A DNA stretch of 7,926 nucleotides from Armatimonadota bacterium (GTDB taxonomy: Bacteria > Sysuimicrobiota > Sysuimicrobiia > Sysuimicrobiales > JACQTN01). Each line of letters opens with the position of its first letter. Position 1 is the stretch's first letter. Position numbers and translations under genes: made by a program. Where the stretch lies: positions 1-7,926 of the forward strand of contig JACQTN010000307.1 of assembly GCA_016210785.1 (NCBI GenBank), read 5' to 3'. Below the pieces are notes generated by a model. The model was not told the origin of the DNA and searched no databases. It was given only the letters and a program-made list of their open reading frames with translations. This document shows, piece by piece, positions 7,044 to 7,926 of this stretch.

Positions 7044-7926
7044 GCCGCCATGACCTGCCGGACCGCGGCGGCGATGTCCTCCTCCTGCGGGACCGCGGCC
7101 CGCTCCAGGCCGCGGTTATAGGGGATGGGGCACTCCTGGCCGCCCAGGCGCACGATAGGCGCCTCCAGGTGAAAGAAGGCGTCGCTCTCCGCGATGCGCG
7201 CGGCGATCTCCGCGCCGATGCCGCCCGTCTTCACCGCCTCGTACACGACGACGGCGCGGCCCGTCTTGCGCACCGACGCCAGGATCGTGTCGGTGTCCAG
7301 CGGCCGCAGCGACCGCGGGTCCACCATCTCGACGCTGATGCCCTCCTCCTCCAGGCGCCGCGCCGCGGCCAGGGCGCGCGGCACCATCACCGACGTGGAG
7401 ATGACGGTGGCATCGGTTCCCTCGCGCTTCACGTCCGCCTGCCCCAGCGGCACCGCGTACGGCTCCTCCGGCACGGGCCCGCGGGTGCGGTACAGCAATT
7501 TGTGCTCCATGAAGATGACCGGGTTGTCGTCGCGGATGCTGGCCAGCAGCAGCCCCTTGGCGTCGGCGGGCGTGGAGGGCGCCACCACCTTCAAGCCGGG
7601 GACGTGGGTAAACCACGCCTCCAGGCTCTCCGAGTGCTGCGCCGCGGCGCCGGTGCCCGACCCCCCGGGCGTGCGCAGCACCATCGGCACGCGCGCCCTG
7701 CCGCCAAACATGTACCGCATCTTGGCGCCCTGGAGGACGAGCTGCTCCATGCACAGGGTGATGAAGTCCATGAACTGGATCTCCAGGACCGGCCGGAGCC
7801 CGGTGAGCGCGGCCCCGATGGCGCAGCCAGCCAGGGCCGCCTCGGAGATGGGCGCATCACGCACCCGCTCCTCCCCGAACTCCGCCAGCAGGCCGTCGGT
7901 CACGCCGAACGCGCCCCCATACACGC
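7040..7926 (-). CDS. 2-oxoacid dehydrogenase E1 component, beta subunit (5' end cut by right edge)
   Basis: Thiamine-diphosphate-dependent E1 beta subunit. With E1 alpha it decarboxylates a 2-oxoacid and loads the acyl group onto the E2 lipoyl arm. The visible 294-295 residues begin at [12 protein letters not shown], a motif normally about 30 residues into a protein of about 325, so the true start lies outside the window. Family signatures include [11 protein letters not shown], whose Glu matches the residue contacting the thiamine aminopyrimidine in characterised E1 beta chains. Others are [34 protein letters not shown] with the conserved His, [37 protein letters not shown] and [13 protein letters not shown]. 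The C-terminus ends [23 protein letters not shown]. The gene overlaps the E2 start by four bases. An E1 alpha gene is expected just upstream, off the window. The sequence fits pyruvate dehydrogenase well, but branched-chain and acetoin E1 beta chains share most of these motifs. Confidence 0.95.
   Translation of the reverse strand, partial: VYGGAFGVTDGLLAEFGEERVRDAPISEAALAGCAIGAALTGLRPVLEIQFMDFITLCMEQLVLQGAKMRYMFGGRARVPMVLRTPGGSGTGAAAQHSESLEAWFTHVPGLKVVAPSTPADAKGLLLASIRDDNPVIFMEHKLLYRTRGPVPEEPYAVPLGQADVKREGTDATVISTSVMVPRALAAARRLEEEGISVEMVDPRSLRPLDTDTILASVRKTGRAVVVYEAVKTGGIGAEIAARIAESDAFFHLEAPIVRLGGQECPIPYNRGLERAAVPQEEDIAAAVRQVMAA

Overview
The window is strongly GC-rich (by eye about 70% G+C) and densely coding. 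All six genes I can support lie on the minus strand, so transcription runs from the right end to the left end. High G+C, GC-rich third positions and frequent GTG starts fit a high-GC free-living bacterium, for example a soil or sediment lineage. Nothing in the sequence fixes the phylum. I see no tRNA, rRNA, CRISPR array, insertion sequence or phage gene.

Read in the direction of transcription, the window opens with the end of a 2-oxoacid dehydrogenase operon. This comprises the E1 beta subunit (7926-7040, truncated by the right edge) and the E2 lipoyl acyltransferase (7043-5796), joined by a 4-base stop/start overlap. E1 alpha presumably lies beyond the right edge. No E3 (lipoamide dehydrogenase) is visible. 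After 120 bases comes a TIM-barrel isomerase closely resembling hydroxypyruvate isomerase (5672-4899).

A 201-base gap follows. It holds a possible 28-codon small ORF and no convincing promoter or terminator. Next is a predicted exported protein of unknown function (4697-3291), with a signal peptide, TPR-like helices, a long Pro/Ala/Ser-rich linker and a C-terminal domain I do not recognise.

Only 9 bases separate that gene from malQ, the 4-alpha-glucanotransferase (3281-1101). After 75 more bases comes glgB, the glycogen branching enzyme (1025 to the left edge, truncated just past its catalytic nucleophile). malQ and glgB form a small alpha-glucan remodelling module: disproportionation of linear malto-oligosaccharides, then alpha-1,6 branching.

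The window is mostly ordinary central and storage carbon metabolism. The least explained parts are the exported TPR/proline-rich protein close to malQ and the small ORF just upstream of it. I found no evidence for a new defence, mobile or regulatory system.
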